Shown: positions 1-9,669 of the stretch, piece by piece
Layout of the letters: each line of letters starts with the position of its first letter
Numbering within the stretch: position 1 is the stretch's first letter
Source: JBHGBM01 sp041946965
Lineage (GTDB): Bacteria > Acidobacteriota > Terriglobia > Bryobacterales > Bryobacteraceae
Assembly: GCA_041946965.1 (NCBI GenBank)
Contig: JBHGBM010000019.1
Location: forward strand, 12,649-76,648
Length of the DNA stretch: 64,000 nucleotides
Direction: 5' to 3'
Made by a program: the position numbers and the translations under genes
The notes under the pieces: generated by a model
Told to the model about the DNA's origin: nothing
Databases searched by the model: none
The model's input: only the letters and a program-made list of their open reading frames with translations

Positions 1-2
1 GC

Positions 3-1493
3 CTCTCGAATGCCGTGGACCTGTTCGGGCAGAAGTACCTGCTCGGCGCCTCCTCCATCGGCGCATGCGGCTCTCCCTTCCGCAACCCCTGCATTCCGGG
101 CGGCATCTCCGCCATAGCGCACAGCGAGGCGTTCGTATTCACCGGGAAGAAGAGCGCGGGCCCCGCGTCGATTCGCGATAACTTCGGACCGCGCTTCGGC
201 GTGGCCTGGGGCTTTGCCAGGAACACGGTCCTGCGCGCCGGCTACGGCCTGCTGTACGACACGATTTCGGCCCGCAGCCAGTACGCCCAGAACACCCTTG
301 AGGGGTCGTCCTGGCCTTGGACCACCGGCATCGGCACCCGCACCACGAACAACCTGGCCGGCAACATCTATCCCGGAGCGGCGTCGAATCCCCTGACTTA
401 CATCACCGACATCGAGGGCAGCTTTCCGGATCCCAGCGTCCCGGTGGACGCCTGGGGGTCGCTGTCGGGAAGGTATCTGAACGATCCCAACTACAAGAAC
501 ACGCGCTCCCATCAGTGGAACGTCGCAATCGAGCGGCAGTTCGGGAGCAGCCTGCTGGTGGCGGCCGCCTATGTCGGCAGCCATAACTCGCGGCTGGATT
601 ACACCGGCTATGCGAACGCGGCGAAACAGGCTTCCGCGAGAACCGTCGCGCCGACGGCGGTGGATAATCTCCGCGCGATCCCCTGGGCCACCGCGAATAT
701 CCGGTACTCGGAAAGCAAGGGCTGGTCCAATTACAACGCGCTGGAGATGAAGGTGCAGAAGCGCGTCTCCCACGGCCTGACGACCCTGCTCGCCTACACC
801 TGGTCGAAGAGCATGGATACTTCAAGCGGGTGGTTCTCCGCGGAAAACGGTTCCGGCGGCGGCTCGGTGGTGCAGAATTACTTCGACCCCGGCGCCAACT
901 ACGGTCCTTCCGGGTACGACATTCCGCAGTTGCTGGTCTGGAGCGTCAATTACCAACTCCCGTTCGGCAGCGGCCGCAAGTTCTTCAGCCGCGGACTGGC
1001 GGCGAACATCCTGGGCGGATGGGATGCGAATTACGCGTTCATGGCGCGCAGCGGCCAGCCGTACACGATTGTGGCCACCGGCGACATCGCCAACATTTCC
1101 GGGAGCAAGGGTTCCACGGGAAACTACGGACGGCCGGACCTGGCCGGCAACCCGAACAGCGCCTGCACGGTGGGCGGGCAACAGTGGGACGCGGGCACCT
1201 ACAAGTGCAAATTCAACCCTTCCGCGTTCGCCATCCCCTCGGGCGCATACGGCAACCTGGGCAAGATGACCTTCCGCAACGAGCCGTTCTACAACCTGGA
1301 CCTGTCCGTCAACAAGAACTTCAGCCTGGGTGAAGGGCGGTCCTTTCAACTTCGGTTCGAAGGCTTCAACGTGCTCAATTTCCAGATTCTGGGCACGCCC
1401 AACACCACCCTGGGCCAGAGCAACACGGGCCAGGTGACCGGCGTGACCAGCACGCCCAGGCAGCTTCAACTCGCGGCCAAGATCCGCTTCTGA
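3..1493 (+). CDS. TonB-dependent receptor, Oar-like, C-terminal part (5' end outside window)
   Basis: The frame is open from the first bases of the window, so only about 496 C-terminal residues of an outer-membrane receptor are present. They are beta-barrel sequence: alternating aromatic strands, the phrase FGPRFGVAWGF followed by a VLRAGYGLLYD strand, the ERQFG..AAYVGSH strand pair and a YTWSKSMD strand, all typical of large acidobacterial Oar-like receptors. The chain ends in RQLQLAAKIRF, an alternating hydrophobic strand with a terminal aromatic residue, as expected of a BamA-recognised beta-signal. It would import a ligand across the outer membrane with TonB energy. The ligand cannot be read from the sequence. 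The plug and regulatory domains lie upstream of the window. Confidence 0.9.
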   Translation, partial: LSNAVDLFGQKYLLGASSIGACGSPFRNPCIPGGISAIAHSEAFVFTGKKSAGPASIRDNFGPRFGVAWGFARNTVLRAGYGLLYDTISARSQYAQNTLEGSSWPWTTGIGTRTTNNLAGNIYPGAASNPLTYITDIEGSFPDPSVPVDAWGSLSGRYLNDPNYKNTRSHQWNVAIERQFGSSLLVAAAYVGSHNSRLDYTGYANAAKQASARTVAPTAVDNLRAIPWATANIRYSESKGWSNYNALEMKVQKRVSHGLTTLLAYTWSKSMDTSSGWFSAENGSGGGSVVQNYFDPGANYGPSGYDIPQLLVWSVNYQLPFGSGRKFFSRGLAANILGGWDANYAFMARSGQPYTIVATGDIANISGSKGSTGNYGRPDLAGNPNSACTVGGQQWDAGTYKCKFNPSAFAIPSGAYGNLGKMTFRNEPFYNLDLSVNKNFSLGEGRSFQLRFEGFNVLNFQILGTPNTTLGQSNTGQVTGVTSTPRQLQLAAKIRF

Positions 1494-1516
1494 CCGGATG
1501 CGGGTTCGCGTTCCTT

Positions 1517-1548
1517 GGCGCGGCGGCAGGCCCGCGCCCCGCCGCGCC
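1517..1548. terminator. GC-rich hairpin between convergent genes
   Basis: A perfect 10-bp stem (GGCGCGGCGG paired with CCGCCGCGCC) encloses a 12-nt loop in the 103-bp gap between two convergent stop codons (receptor at 1493, SPFH gene at 1597). There is no T-tract, so its role as a bidirectional terminator is inferred from position and stem strength. Confidence 0.6.
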
Positions 1549-1596
1549 GCGGCGTCCATTAGGCTGGAAGACTCACGCAACGGTTCGCCGCGGAAT

Positions 1597-2541
1597 CTAC
1601 GTTTCCGTGTGCTTGTGCGGTTTGCTTTCCGCTTTTGGCTGCACCTGCGTCTCGGCGGCCAGAAGGCTGGAGAGGGTACGGCCTGGCGTTCCCGCCGGAA
1701 CCAGCGTCAGGCGGACGTGGTCCTGGATCAGTTTTTGGTTCTCCAGGATTTCGAACAGCGCGTCGGAAACGGCCGGGTCGCGAGCGATCTCCTGAAAAGC
1801 GCGGCCGAGCGTGGCCGGCCGGATGGCGGCGGCGCGGGCAAACTCGAAAGCGGCCTCGCGCTCCGCCGCGCTGGTGATGACGCTGACCTGGTTGGCCCCG
1901 GCCTGGCGGATGGCCGAAGTCACCTGGCGCAACCGGTTCACCACCTTCTCCTCGATCTGCCGGATCATCCCGGCGTCGCGGAAATGCACTTTGCGGATGT
2001 ACACCGAACCGAGCTGGTAACCCCACGCCTGGGAGGCGCCGGAAACCTCTCCGCGCACGGTCTGGCTCATGTTGTGGCGGGTTTCCAGCATCTCCGCCAG
2101 CGGCATGTTGCTCAGGCAGCGGACGGTGGCGTTGCTGACGTTGGCGCGCAGCGAACCGCGCGGATCGGCGTTCTTGAACAAATAGGCCACCGGGTCGCTG
2201 ACCCACATCTCGTACCAGATTCCGATGCCCATGGGGGCGCCTTCCTCCGAGTTCACCGGCTGGCTGCGCAGGTACTCCTGGTCCAAGCGCAGATCCAGCA
2301 CGTAGCACTTCCCAAGGAAGTTGATGATGAAGGCCGCAGGCCCGATGGCGAACGGCAGGATGTGCAGGCCGGGTTCATCGAGCACGCCCAACACGCGGCC
2401 GAACAGCACATAGACGCGGCAGGTACGCTCCCGGACGATGGCGTACAGCCCGAACAGGCGCGCCACAGTCCGCAGGATGGGCTCGAAGACGAGCAGCGCC
2501 AGGAAGAGCGTTACGGCGACGGTCCCAGCTTCGGCAGTCAT
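1597..2541 (-). CDS. SPFH/band-7 domain membrane protein (second of pair)
   Basis: A 314-residue stomatin/prohibitin-type protein. An N-terminal hydrophobic segment (about residues 5-25) anchors it. A band-7 region follows (RTCRVYVLFGRVLGVLDEPGLH, then membrane-proximal strands), then a long helical C-terminal half with the AEREAAFEFARAA type of coiled coil usual in SPFH proteins. The tail is polar and Lys/His-rich. Its ATG overlaps the stop codon of the upstream SPFH gene by 4 nt (ATGA), so the two are probably translated together and form a hetero-oligomeric ring at the inner membrane, by analogy with HflK/HflC. No specific client or protease gene is adjacent. Family assignment is firm; function is inferred. 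Confidence 0.82.
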   Translation of the reverse strand: MTAEAGTVAVTLFLALLVFEPILRTVARLFGLYAIVRERTCRVYVLFGRVLGVLDEPGLHILPFAIGPAAFIINFLGKCYVLDLRLDQEYLRSQPVNSEEGAPMGIGIWYEMWVSDPVAYLFKNADPRGSLRANVSNATVRCLSNMPLAEMLETRHNMSQTVRGEVSGASQAWGYQLGSVYIRKVHFRDAGMIRQIEEKVVNRLRQVTSAIRQAGANQVSVITSAAEREAAFEFARAAAIRPATLGRAFQEIARDPAVSDALFEILENQKLIQDHVRLTLVPAGTPGRTLSSLLAAETQVQPKAESKPHKHTET

Positions 2542-3545
2542 CGGCGCACCTCCAGGAAAACCTGCTGGGCCTTATCGAACAGCGCCAGCCGCACATTGCG
2601 CAGGTAGGCGGAGAGCACTTCCGGACCCGCCTGCCGCAACGCCGCCAGTTCGGTCGCCATGGCTTTGAGCGGCTCCACTTCGGCCTGCGCGCGCAGAGTC
2701 TCGATCTCCACCGCGCGCTTGGATTGCACGATCTTCTGATCGGCCGCGGCCTGCGCCAGGCTGATATCGCTGGAGACCAGGTTGTGGGCCGTGTTGATGG
2801 CCGCCAGCGCCGACTCCACCTCGGCGGGCGGATCGATGCCGGTAATCAGGGACGCGTCCAGAGCCACGCCGTAGCGCGCGGGAGCCGAGCGGCACTCCCG
2901 GTCCATGTACTCGTTGAGGTCGCGCAGGTTCTTGCGCAGGTCGTTGATGGAGACCCCGATCACTTCGCCGCCGGGCGGCGAGGGCGCGGCGGCCCCGCCG
3001 GCGGCCGCCTGCAAGGCCACCGGCTTGGCTTCGAAACTGGCGATGCGCTGGCGCAGCACCGAAACGAAATAGGCCATCACGTGGACGATCGGCTTCTTGA
3101 TGCCGAACACGAACGCATAGAGGTTGCTCTCGCTGACGCGATACCGGATCTGGCCGGTGAGGCCGGTGTTGAGTTGGTCCTTGGTGACCGCCTCCAGCCG
3201 CGTGCCGTTGTCGTTGGCGTGAGGATCTTCCATGTCCAGCGCCATATTGACCGTGAGGGTGGCGATGGAGACCTTGTGCACCTTCTCCCAGGGCATTTTG
3301 AAGTAAGGCCCGCCGGGGGGGATCACGCGGACCTGTGGGTAGGAGTAGCGCGACCTTTCCTCGGGGCGCAAGTGCTCCGAGATGGGGTCGTCGAGGGTCG
3401 TGCGGCCGCCGGGGACGCGTTCCGCGCGTCCGAAACGGGTCTTGACCGCGCGCTGGTTCTGATCGACCGTGTAGACGCCCATCACCAGAACGCGCAGGAC
3501 AAACCACGCCAGCAGCCCGATACAGCAGCCGGTAATTAGGTCCAT
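2538..3545 (-). CDS. SPFH/band-7 domain membrane protein (first of pair)
   Basis: Taken from the ATG giving MDLITGCCIGLLAW (335 residues). An in-frame start 19 codons upstream would add a non-hydrophobic leader and is less likely. One N-terminal transmembrane segment (about residues 4-25) is followed by VYTVDQNQRAVKTRFGRAER, the classic start of a band-7 domain, and by VNMALDMEDP and QIRYRVSESN strands. A small Ala/Gly/Pro-rich insertion sits near residue 180. The C-terminal third is a charged helical stretch (RAVEIETLRAQAEVEPLKAMA) typical of HflK-like proteins. It overlaps the following SPFH gene by 4 nt. The pair resembles HflK/HflC in arrangement, but I cannot show orthology. Confidence 0.82.
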   Translation of the reverse strand: MDLITGCCIGLLAWFVLRVLVMGVYTVDQNQRAVKTRFGRAERVPGGRTTLDDPISEHLRPEERSRYSYPQVRVIPPGGPYFKMPWEKVHKVSIATLTVNMALDMEDPHANDNGTRLEAVTKDQLNTGLTGQIRYRVSESNLYAFVFGIKKPIVHVMAYFVSVLRQRIASFEAKPVALQAAAGGAAAPSPPGGEVIGVSINDLRKNLRDLNEYMDRECRSAPARYGVALDASLITGIDPPAEVESALAAINTAHNLVSSDISLAQAAADQKIVQSKRAVEIETLRAQAEVEPLKAMATELAALRQAGPEVLSAYLRNVRLALFDKAQQVFLEVRR

Positions 3546-3601
3546 GGCGCCTGAAAGTATACAACAGGCAGGCGCCTCCGCCGCGCCGGATTTGACCGAC
3601 A

Positions 3602-4234
3602 ATGTTTCTTGCCGAGCCTATGCTGACCTACGCACTGCTAGGAGCCACCTTCGCGTTTGCGGCGGTGGCGCAGCCCGGACCGCTACAGGCCTATCTCATC
3701 TCGCAGGCCGCCGCCCACGGATGGCGGCGCACGCTGCCCGCGGCGCTCTCGCCGCTGCTCAGCGACGGCCCGATCGTAGTGACCGCGGTATTCGTGCTAA
3801 GCCGCTTGCCCGCATGGTTTCCCCAGCGGCTGCGGCTGGCCGGCGGCATCTTTGTGCTCTATCTGGCCGCCGGCGCGTTCCGGACGTGGCGGGACTGGCG
3901 CCACAGCGAAGGGGTGCAGGCAAGATCCGGCCGCCGGACGCTCCTGAAGGCGACGGCGGTCAACCTGCTGAATCCGAACCCGTGGATTAGCTGGAGCCTC
4001 GTCATGGGACCCCTGCTATTGCAGGCGTGGCGCGAGGCTCCGGGGCGCGGAATCGCGTTGCTGGTTGGGTTCTACGGCCTCCTGGTCGCCGGGTTGGCGG
4101 CTACCATCGCAGTCTTCGGGATGACGGCGGGGCCGGGACGCCGGTGGGGCCGGGAGCTGACGGGCCTCTCCGCCATAGCCCTGGCCGGCTTCGGGGCGTA
4201 CCTGTTGTGGGCCGGGATCGGCGCGCCAAAATAG
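3602..4234 (+). CDS. LysE/RhtB-family amino-acid exporter
   Basis: A 210-residue, strongly hydrophobic protein with about six transmembrane segments. It carries the family signature near the N-terminus (AVAQPGPLQAYLISQA, with the PGP motif) and the NLLNPNPWISW element in the middle of the protein (TM4 region), both diagnostic of LysE/RhtB exporters. It should export amino acids or related small molecules across the inner membrane; the substrate cannot be predicted. A second ATG six codons in (position 3620, MLTYALLGA) fits the usual family N-terminus equally well. It is divergent from the SPFH pair and has no obvious operon partner. Confidence 0.85.
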   Translation: MFLAEPMLTYALLGATFAFAAVAQPGPLQAYLISQAAAHGWRRTLPAALSPLLSDGPIVVTAVFVLSRLPAWFPQRLRLAGGIFVLYLAAGAFRTWRDWRHSEGVQARSGRRTLLKATAVNLLNPNPWISWSLVMGPLLLQAWREAPGRGIALLVGFYGLLVAGLAATIAVFGMTAGPGRRWGRELTGLSAIALAGFGAYLLWAGIGAPK

Positions 4235-4258
4235 CCGCCGGCCAGGTAAGATCGAGGC

Positions 4259-6160
4259 ATGGTGCGCTGCGCGGCGCTGCTGATGGCGGCTTCCTGCCTG
4301 GCGGCTCAGACCGGCGGCTTTACGCACCTGGCGACTTACAAGGGTCTCGGAGGGCTGGTGGCCAGCGCGGTAGGCCCCGGCCGCGGAGAGGGAAGCCAGC
4401 GTTTTTACCTGAGCTACCTGTATATCGACAACACCATCGACGTGGTCGGCGTGGATCCCGACAGCGGCGAGTTCGAGGTATACGCAAACCCGGCGTCCAC
4501 CGAATCCGGCGCGCGCTGCATGGTGGCGGGTCCCGACGGCAAACTGTATCTCGGCACCTTGCCCCGGGCGCACTTTCTGGAACTGGACCCCAAGGCGGGG
4601 ACGCTCAAGGATCTGGGCAGACCCAGCCCCACCGAGCAGTACATCTGGGACGTGGCGTTCGGCCCGGACGGCAGGCTCTACGGAGCCACCTACCCGCAAT
4701 CAAAGCTGGTGCGCTACGATCCGGCCACGGGCGCGCTGGAGGACCTGGGCCGCATGGACCCGGTGGAGCAATACGCGCATTACGTGGCCGGCAGCGACGA
4801 CGGATTCATGTACGTAGGCATCGGCACCAGCCGGGCCAACATCGCCGCCTACGAAATCGCCACCGGCGAACACCGCGAGATTCTGCCGCCGGAGTTCCAG
4901 ACGGTGGGTCAGGCCAGCGTGTACCGCGGGCAGGACGGCAAGGTTTACGGCATACTCGGATCGCGCTATTTCCGGCTGGAGGGCTGGACGTGCACCGCCA
5001 TTACCTCAAAGGAGGCGTCGCCGGCGGTCCCGAAGAATCGCCTGGCCGATGGCCGCACGGTAAGCGTTTCAGGCCGCACCATCCGGACAACGGATGCGCA
5101 GCGCCGCACCACCGAGCGGCACTTCGCCTACGAGGGCAACGAGCTTCCGATGTTCCGCATCGGCTTCGGCCCGGATGGAGTGCTCTACGGCAGTTCCGTG
5201 CTGCCGATTCACTTTCTCCGTCTGGACGCGGAGAACGGGGCCATGGCGGAGATCGGCGACCTGGGGGGCGGCGAAATCTACTCCTTCCTGGCGCGCGGCC
5301 CGCACCTGCTGATGGCCGCCTATTCCGGCCTGGCGCCCCTGATGGTGTGGGATCCCCAGAGAGCTTTCAACACCGGCGGCGGGGATAAGAACCCCGTGCT
5401 GGTGAACTTTCAGGGTTCCGACAGCGGCTGGCGTCCGCAGGCATTCATCAACGGGCCGGGGGGCCGGGTTTACATCGGCTCGGTGGCCGGATATGGAAAG
5501 CTGGGGGGCCCGCTCACGGTATGGGACCTGGATAATGGCGTGATCAGCGAGTATCCCCATGTGGTCGCCGATCAGAGCGTGGTCTCGCTGGCGGTTTGGA
5601 ACGGCCTCATCGTGGGCGGCGCCACGGTGGGCGGCGGGGGCGGCTCGCACCCCACGCAAAAGGAAGCCAGAATCTTCCTGTGGGACCCGGAGACGCGGGA
5701 GAAGTTGTGGGAAGGTGCGGCGGTACGCGGCGCCACTTCCATCACGGACCTGATTGTGACTGACAACCTGGTATACGGGATTGCCGGCCGCACCCTGTTC
5801 TGCTTCGATCCCGAAGCGCGGGAGATCAAATTCACCAAATCCACGCCATTTACCAGCGCCATTTACAACAGTGTGGGATTGGGGCCGGGCGGTAAAATCT
5901 GGGGACTGGCCTCCACCGGAATTTTCACCATCGACCCGGAGACCGGCGAGGTGGCCATGGCGGCTCTGACGCCCAAGGCCATCACCGCCGGATTTGAGCT
6001 GCGGGACGGCGCGGTGTACTTCGTGTGTGGGCCGCAGTTGTGGCGCTATGACATCGCGGAGGCGGAAGCGTCCGGCGGGACGGCCCAGGTCAAAACTCGA
6101 ACTTCACCGTCAACTGCACAACGCGCGGCCCGCCCCGCCCGCTGGCGGCCGCCGCGGTGA
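4259..6160 (+). CDS. Exported beta-propeller protein of unknown function
   Basis: 633 residues with an N-terminal signal peptide (CAALLMAASCLAAQ, cleavage near residue 17). The body is a series of roughly 45-60 residue repeats of the type PDGKLYLGT...LELDPKAGTLKDLG and PDGRLYGATYPQSKLVRYDPATGALEDLG, so it folds as one or two beta-propellers. No catalytic residues can be named; such proteins bind ligands or act as lyases or hydrolases. The last 20 to 25 residues (after DIAEAEASGG) are Arg/Pro-rich, do not look like a blade, and are encoded antisense to the 3' end of the convergent receptor gene, with a 71-bp overlap. The natural end of the protein has probably been lost. Confidence 0.75.
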   Translation: MVRCAALLMAASCLAAQTGGFTHLATYKGLGGLVASAVGPGRGEGSQRFYLSYLYIDNTIDVVGVDPDSGEFEVYANPASTESGARCMVAGPDGKLYLGTLPRAHFLELDPKAGTLKDLGRPSPTEQYIWDVAFGPDGRLYGATYPQSKLVRYDPATGALEDLGRMDPVEQYAHYVAGSDDGFMYVGIGTSRANIAAYEIATGEHREILPPEFQTVGQASVYRGQDGKVYGILGSRYFRLEGWTCTAITSKEASPAVPKNRLADGRTVSVSGRTIRTTDAQRRTTERHFAYEGNELPMFRIGFGPDGVLYGSSVLPIHFLRLDAENGAMAEIGDLGGGEIYSFLARGPHLLMAAYSGLAPLMVWDPQRAFNTGGGDKNPVLVNFQGSDSGWRPQAFINGPGGRVYIGSVAGYGKLGGPLTVWDLDNGVISEYPHVVADQSVVSLAVWNGLIVGGATVGGGGGSHPTQKEARIFLWDPETREKLWEGAAVRGATSITDLIVTDNLVYGIAGRTLFCFDPEAREIKFTKSTPFTSAIYNSVGLGPGGKIWGLASTGIFTIDPETGEVAMAALTPKAITAGFELRDGAVYFVCGPQLWRYDIAEAEASGGTAQVKTRTSPSTAQRAARPARWRPPR

Positions 6161-9100
6161 TGCGGCCGCCATTGGCCGCATTGAAATTGCGGACCGGCAG
6201 ACGGAAATGGGTGCGGTTGAAGGCGTTGAACGCCTCGCAGCGGAACTGGATCTTCCGCTCGCCCGCCGGGAAGTTCTTCATCAGCGCGGCGCTGGTGAAG
6301 TTCGTGCCCATGCCATCGAGGATATTTCTCCCGGCGTTGCCGAAACTGAACGGCGTGAAACCGCTGGCGCTGGGGTTGCAGTGTCCCACCGACTCGCATC
6401 GCGGCGCGGCCTCGAAATCGGCGAGCCTGAAAAACGGATAGTCGACGCCGCGGCGGCCCCGGGAGGGGTCTTCCGGCTGCACTCCCTTGCCCAGCCGGTT
6501 GGGGCGCTGCGACTCGCCCAGGTCGGCGTTCACGTTGGCGGACAGCACGGTGAACGGCGCGCCGGTGTATGCGGAGGTCGTACCGCTGAGCTGCCACCCG
6601 TTCACGAAAGCGCCCAGCGCTCCCGCGGCGTCCTTGAGCCATGCCCTGCCGCGGCCGATGGGCAGCGGCCAGGCGAACGCGGCGGTGAAGGCGTGACCGC
6701 GGTCCCAATCCGACCTGCCGCGCTCCGCCTTCAGGTTGCGGGAGTCCTGGGCGCCATCGAACCCTCCGTTGCCCGCGCCCACCTGCGAAGCCTCGTCGAT
6801 CGACTTGCCGTACGTGTAGCTCACCCGGTAAAACAATCCGCCGCTTGACCGGCGGCGCAGCGAGACCTGCCCGGCGTTGTAGACCGAATCCGAGCCGAAG
6901 GCGAAGTAATCGATCGTATTCAGTCCGGCATAGGGCCTCTGGAACGGAATTCCCGCCTGGTATAGCTGGAGGCTGCGGAGGGGTTGGTTGATGTCGTAGC
7001 GGCGCACCAGGTGGCTGCCTTTCGAACCCACGTAACCCACCTCGATCATGGCGCCCCGCCCCAGGTCGCGTTCGGCGGCGAGGTTATAGCTCTGCATGTA
7101 GCCGGTCGGCGGGCGCAACTCAAAGCCCGCGGAGTTGGTGACCGCACCCAGGGCCGCCCGCGCGGCGGGGAAGGGGTTCGCCAGGGTGAGAGCGTTCGGG
7201 TCGCTGGTGACGCGGGAGAAGCTTTGGGTGACGGAAAACGGATAGCCGCTCATCAGGCTCCCGCGAATGGTCTCGTGCCGCTGGCCGGCGTAGAAGATTC
7301 CGTAGCCGCCGCGCAACACGGTGTGTTGCGCGCCCAGGGGCCTCCAGGCAAATCCGAAGCGCGGCGCAAAATTTGTGTAATCGGGATAAACCAGCGATTC
7401 CGGCAAGCCCGCGTCCCGCGCCAGCGTCGTGACATTGGTGAGGCCGGCCTGCGCCAGCAACGCGGCCAGGTTCGGCAATGTTCGATCGCTGGCGATGACA
7501 ATCTTATTGAGGCCCGGAACGAAGTTGGACATCTGCCCGTAACGGTGCCTCACCGGAGATTCCAGTTCGTACCGCAGTCCCAGGTTCAGGGTCAACGACC
7601 GCGCCGCCCTGTAATCGTCGCTGAAGAATAACCCGAGGCTGGTCGCGCGCAGGTACGTGCGGCTGGGCTGAAGAAGCCGGGAGCTGCTGTTCAGCAGCCC
7701 GAGCAGCATGTCGCCCATCGGGTAACCGGTCCAGCGGTCCTGGAAGGCGAAGGTGCCCCGGGCGTTGCCGTTGTTGGGCTCGTTGTGCCTCAGGCGCGCT
7801 GCGTCGAAGCCCCACTTGAAAGTGTGGCCGGCCCGCACCCAGGTCAGCTTGGCGTTGGCCTGTATGTTGGTGACGTGGAATTGCGCCGGTTGCGCGGCCA
7901 CGCATCCGAGGGGCAGATAGTTGGTGAGTGTGAAGCGCGGAAACCCAAGCAGTTCCGGGTCGGTGGTGGAGCCGGGAATTCCGAGCTGGCCGGCGATGTT
8001 CTGCCCGGCCCAGATGCACCGCTGCCTTGTCGAGGTGCGGGCATATCCTCCGCGCACCTCCATCAGGACCGCGGGCGAAAACATGTGCATGTAGTCGAGA
8101 CCCATGAGCGAGTCGCGCACCTTCTGGGTGTTGCCGAAGGTCCCGATGTCGCTGCCCGCCCATGGGTTGGAGGGCCGCGAGAAACGCTTCGAGTACCGCC
8201 AGGCCAGGGTGTCTTTTTGTGACAGGCGGTGATCGATCTTGGTCAGAATCGAATCCCAGTTCTCCGGCCGGCTGGCTACCGCCACGAAGTTGTTCACCGG
8301 GTCGGCGCGGTTGGGCAGCGGGAAATAGTCGAGCAGTTTTGCGGATATGGGGCTGAAACGGCTGGCGGGGATGCGGTTATTGGGAAACGCGGGGCTGCCG
8401 GCGGCCAGCGGGTCTCGCACGGTGATTGCCGCTCCCGCCGCGGTTTTCGCGCCGGAGAGGTCGCCGGCGCGCTCGGCGGCGGTGGGCACCCGGCCGATGG
8501 CGCTTTCGCCGATCACCTGGCGGTATCCTTCGTAGCTGCCTAGGAAAAACGTCCGGTTGCGGCCGTTGTACACCCCCGGAATCAGGACCGGCCCGCTGAA
8601 GGTGGCGCCGAACTGATTGCGCTTCAAATCCAGCCGTTCCGGATCGAAGAAGCCGCGGGCGTCCAAGACCTTGTTCCGCAGAGACTCGAACAGCGCCCCG
8701 CGCAGCCTGTTGGCGCCCGAGCGCAGCGCCATGCCGACCACGCCGCCGGCCAACCGCCCGTATTCCGCCGAATAGCCGGAAGTCTCCATTTTGAATTCCT
8801 GCACGGCGTCGATATTGGGGCGGGAATTGGCGATGCCGCGGCGGCTGTCGCGGTTGCTGAACCCGTCCACGTACATGTTGGTGTTGTCGGCGCGGGCGCC
8901 GTTGGCCGTGATCGACGATCCGTTGCCGCCCTCGGCCTTCTCAACCACGCCGGGCACCAGAAAGGCGAGGTCCATGAAATCGCGGTCCATCAGCGGCAGT
9001 TCCTGGATTTCACGCTGCACGATCACCTCGCCCATCGACGCGCCGCGCTCGGTGTTGATGGGGGCGGCCTCCGCGGTAACCTCCACCGACTCCGCCAGTG

Positions 9101-9416
9101 TGCCGATCTGCATGCCGATGTTGTCGCGCAGGGTCTGGCCCACTTCGAGCACGATCCCGGTGCGGTGGTACTTGCGGAACCCGGCCGCCTCCGCGGTCAG
9201 CTCGTAGGAGCCCGGCGGTAAGCTGGCGATGACGTAATCGCCGGAGGGAGTGGTCTTGATACTTCGGACGGCGCCGGTTTCCAGGTTTCGCACGGTTACG
9301 GCCACGCCGGGCATGACCGCACCCGCCGCGTCGGTAACCAGGCCGGTAACCGTGGCCAGATCGGCTTGCGCCCAGAGGCCCACGGAAAGCAGCATGAATG
9401 CGGCCAGGATTCTCAT
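6090..9416 (-). CDS. TonB-dependent receptor, Oar-like
   Basis: 1108 residues from the ATG giving MRILAAFMLLSVGLWAQADL, preceded by a GGAG site 8 nt upstream. The longer frame lacks a signal peptide at its start. Order: signal peptide (about 1-18), carboxypeptidase-regulatory-like domain (about 22-105, GLVTDAAGAVMPGVAVTV to EAAGFRKYHRTG), TonB plug (about 110-240, with IQELPLMDRDFMDLAFLVPG and the NTNMYVDGFSNRD region), then a large beta-barrel. It ends in RVVQLTVKFEF. This is an outer-membrane active transporter, probably for glycan fragments given the neighbouring glycosidase-like genes (inference). Its 3' end overlaps the convergent propeller gene. No SusD-like lipoprotein accompanies it. 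Confidence 0.92.
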   Translation of the reverse strand: MRILAAFMLLSVGLWAQADLATVTGLVTDAAGAVMPGVAVTVRNLETGAVRSIKTTPSGDYVIASLPPGSYELTAEAAGFRKYHRTGIVLEVGQTLRDNIGMQIGTLAESVEVTAEAAPINTERGASMGEVIVQREIQELPLMDRDFMDLAFLVPGVVEKAEGGNGSSITANGARADNTNMYVDGFSNRDSRRGIANSRPNIDAVQEFKMETSGYSAEYGRLAGGVVGMALRSGANRLRGALFESLRNKVLDARGFFDPERLDLKRNQFGATFSGPVLIPGVYNGRNRTFFLGSYEGYRQVIGESAIGRVPTAAERAGDLSGAKTAAGAAITVRDPLAAGSPAFPNNRIPASRFSPISAKLLDYFPLPNRADPVNNFVAVASRPENWDSILTKIDHRLSQKDTLAWRYSKRFSRPSNPWAGSDIGTFGNTQKVRDSLMGLDYMHMFSPAVLMEVRGGYARTSTRQRCIWAGQNIAGQLGIPGSTTDPELLGFPRFTLTNYLPLGCVAAQPAQFHVTNIQANAKLTWVRAGHTFKWGFDAARLRHNEPNNGNARGTFAFQDRWTGYPMGDMLLGLLNSSSRLLQPSRTYLRATSLGLFFSDDYRAARSLTLNLGLRYELESPVRHRYGQMSNFVPGLNKIVIASDRTLPNLAALLAQAGLTNVTTLARDAGLPESLVYPDYTNFAPRFGFAWRPLGAQHTVLRGGYGIFYAGQRHETIRGSLMSGYPFSVTQSFSRVTSDPNALTLANPFPAARAALGAVTNSAGFELRPPTGYMQSYNLAAERDLGRGAMIEVGYVGSKGSHLVRRYDINQPLRSLQLYQAGIPFQRPYAGLNTIDYFAFGSDSVYNAGQVSLRRRSSGGLFYRVSYTYGKSIDEASQVGAGNGGFDGAQDSRNLKAERGRSDWDRGHAFTAAFAWPLPIGRGRAWLKDAAGALGAFVNGWQLSGTTSAYTGAPFTVLSANVNADLGESQRPNRLGKGVQPEDPSRGRRGVDYPFFRLADFEAAPRCESVGHCNPSASGFTPFSFGNAGRNILDGMGTNFTSAALMKNFPAGERKIQFRCEAFNAFNRTHFRLPVRNFNAANGGRITAAAASGRGGPRVVQLTVKFEF

Positions 9417-9669
9417 CTTCGTATCTCCAGAGCGGTGTGCCCTCAGGGCCGGAATCAATCATACCCGTCTGTCCTGTGGGCCGCAACGCGGGCCATCTCC
9501 TTTGTTCTGAAGTTCTATTCTTAATCATGGCGCGGTAGTATTCCTTAATAAACAGTGGCGAACGATCTGCTATCGCGCCTTGAACGCCTGACGGACGGTG
9601 GCGCGCCGGTCGCGCCCGGTGCGCGGCCCATCGTGAGAATCGGTCCGTTGTTGCGAAAGAGAGGATGAG

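Noticed and set aside
3556..3561. TATACT as a -10 box for the SPFH operon
   Set aside because: No matching -35 at proper spacing, and it lies only about 10 bases from the start codon.
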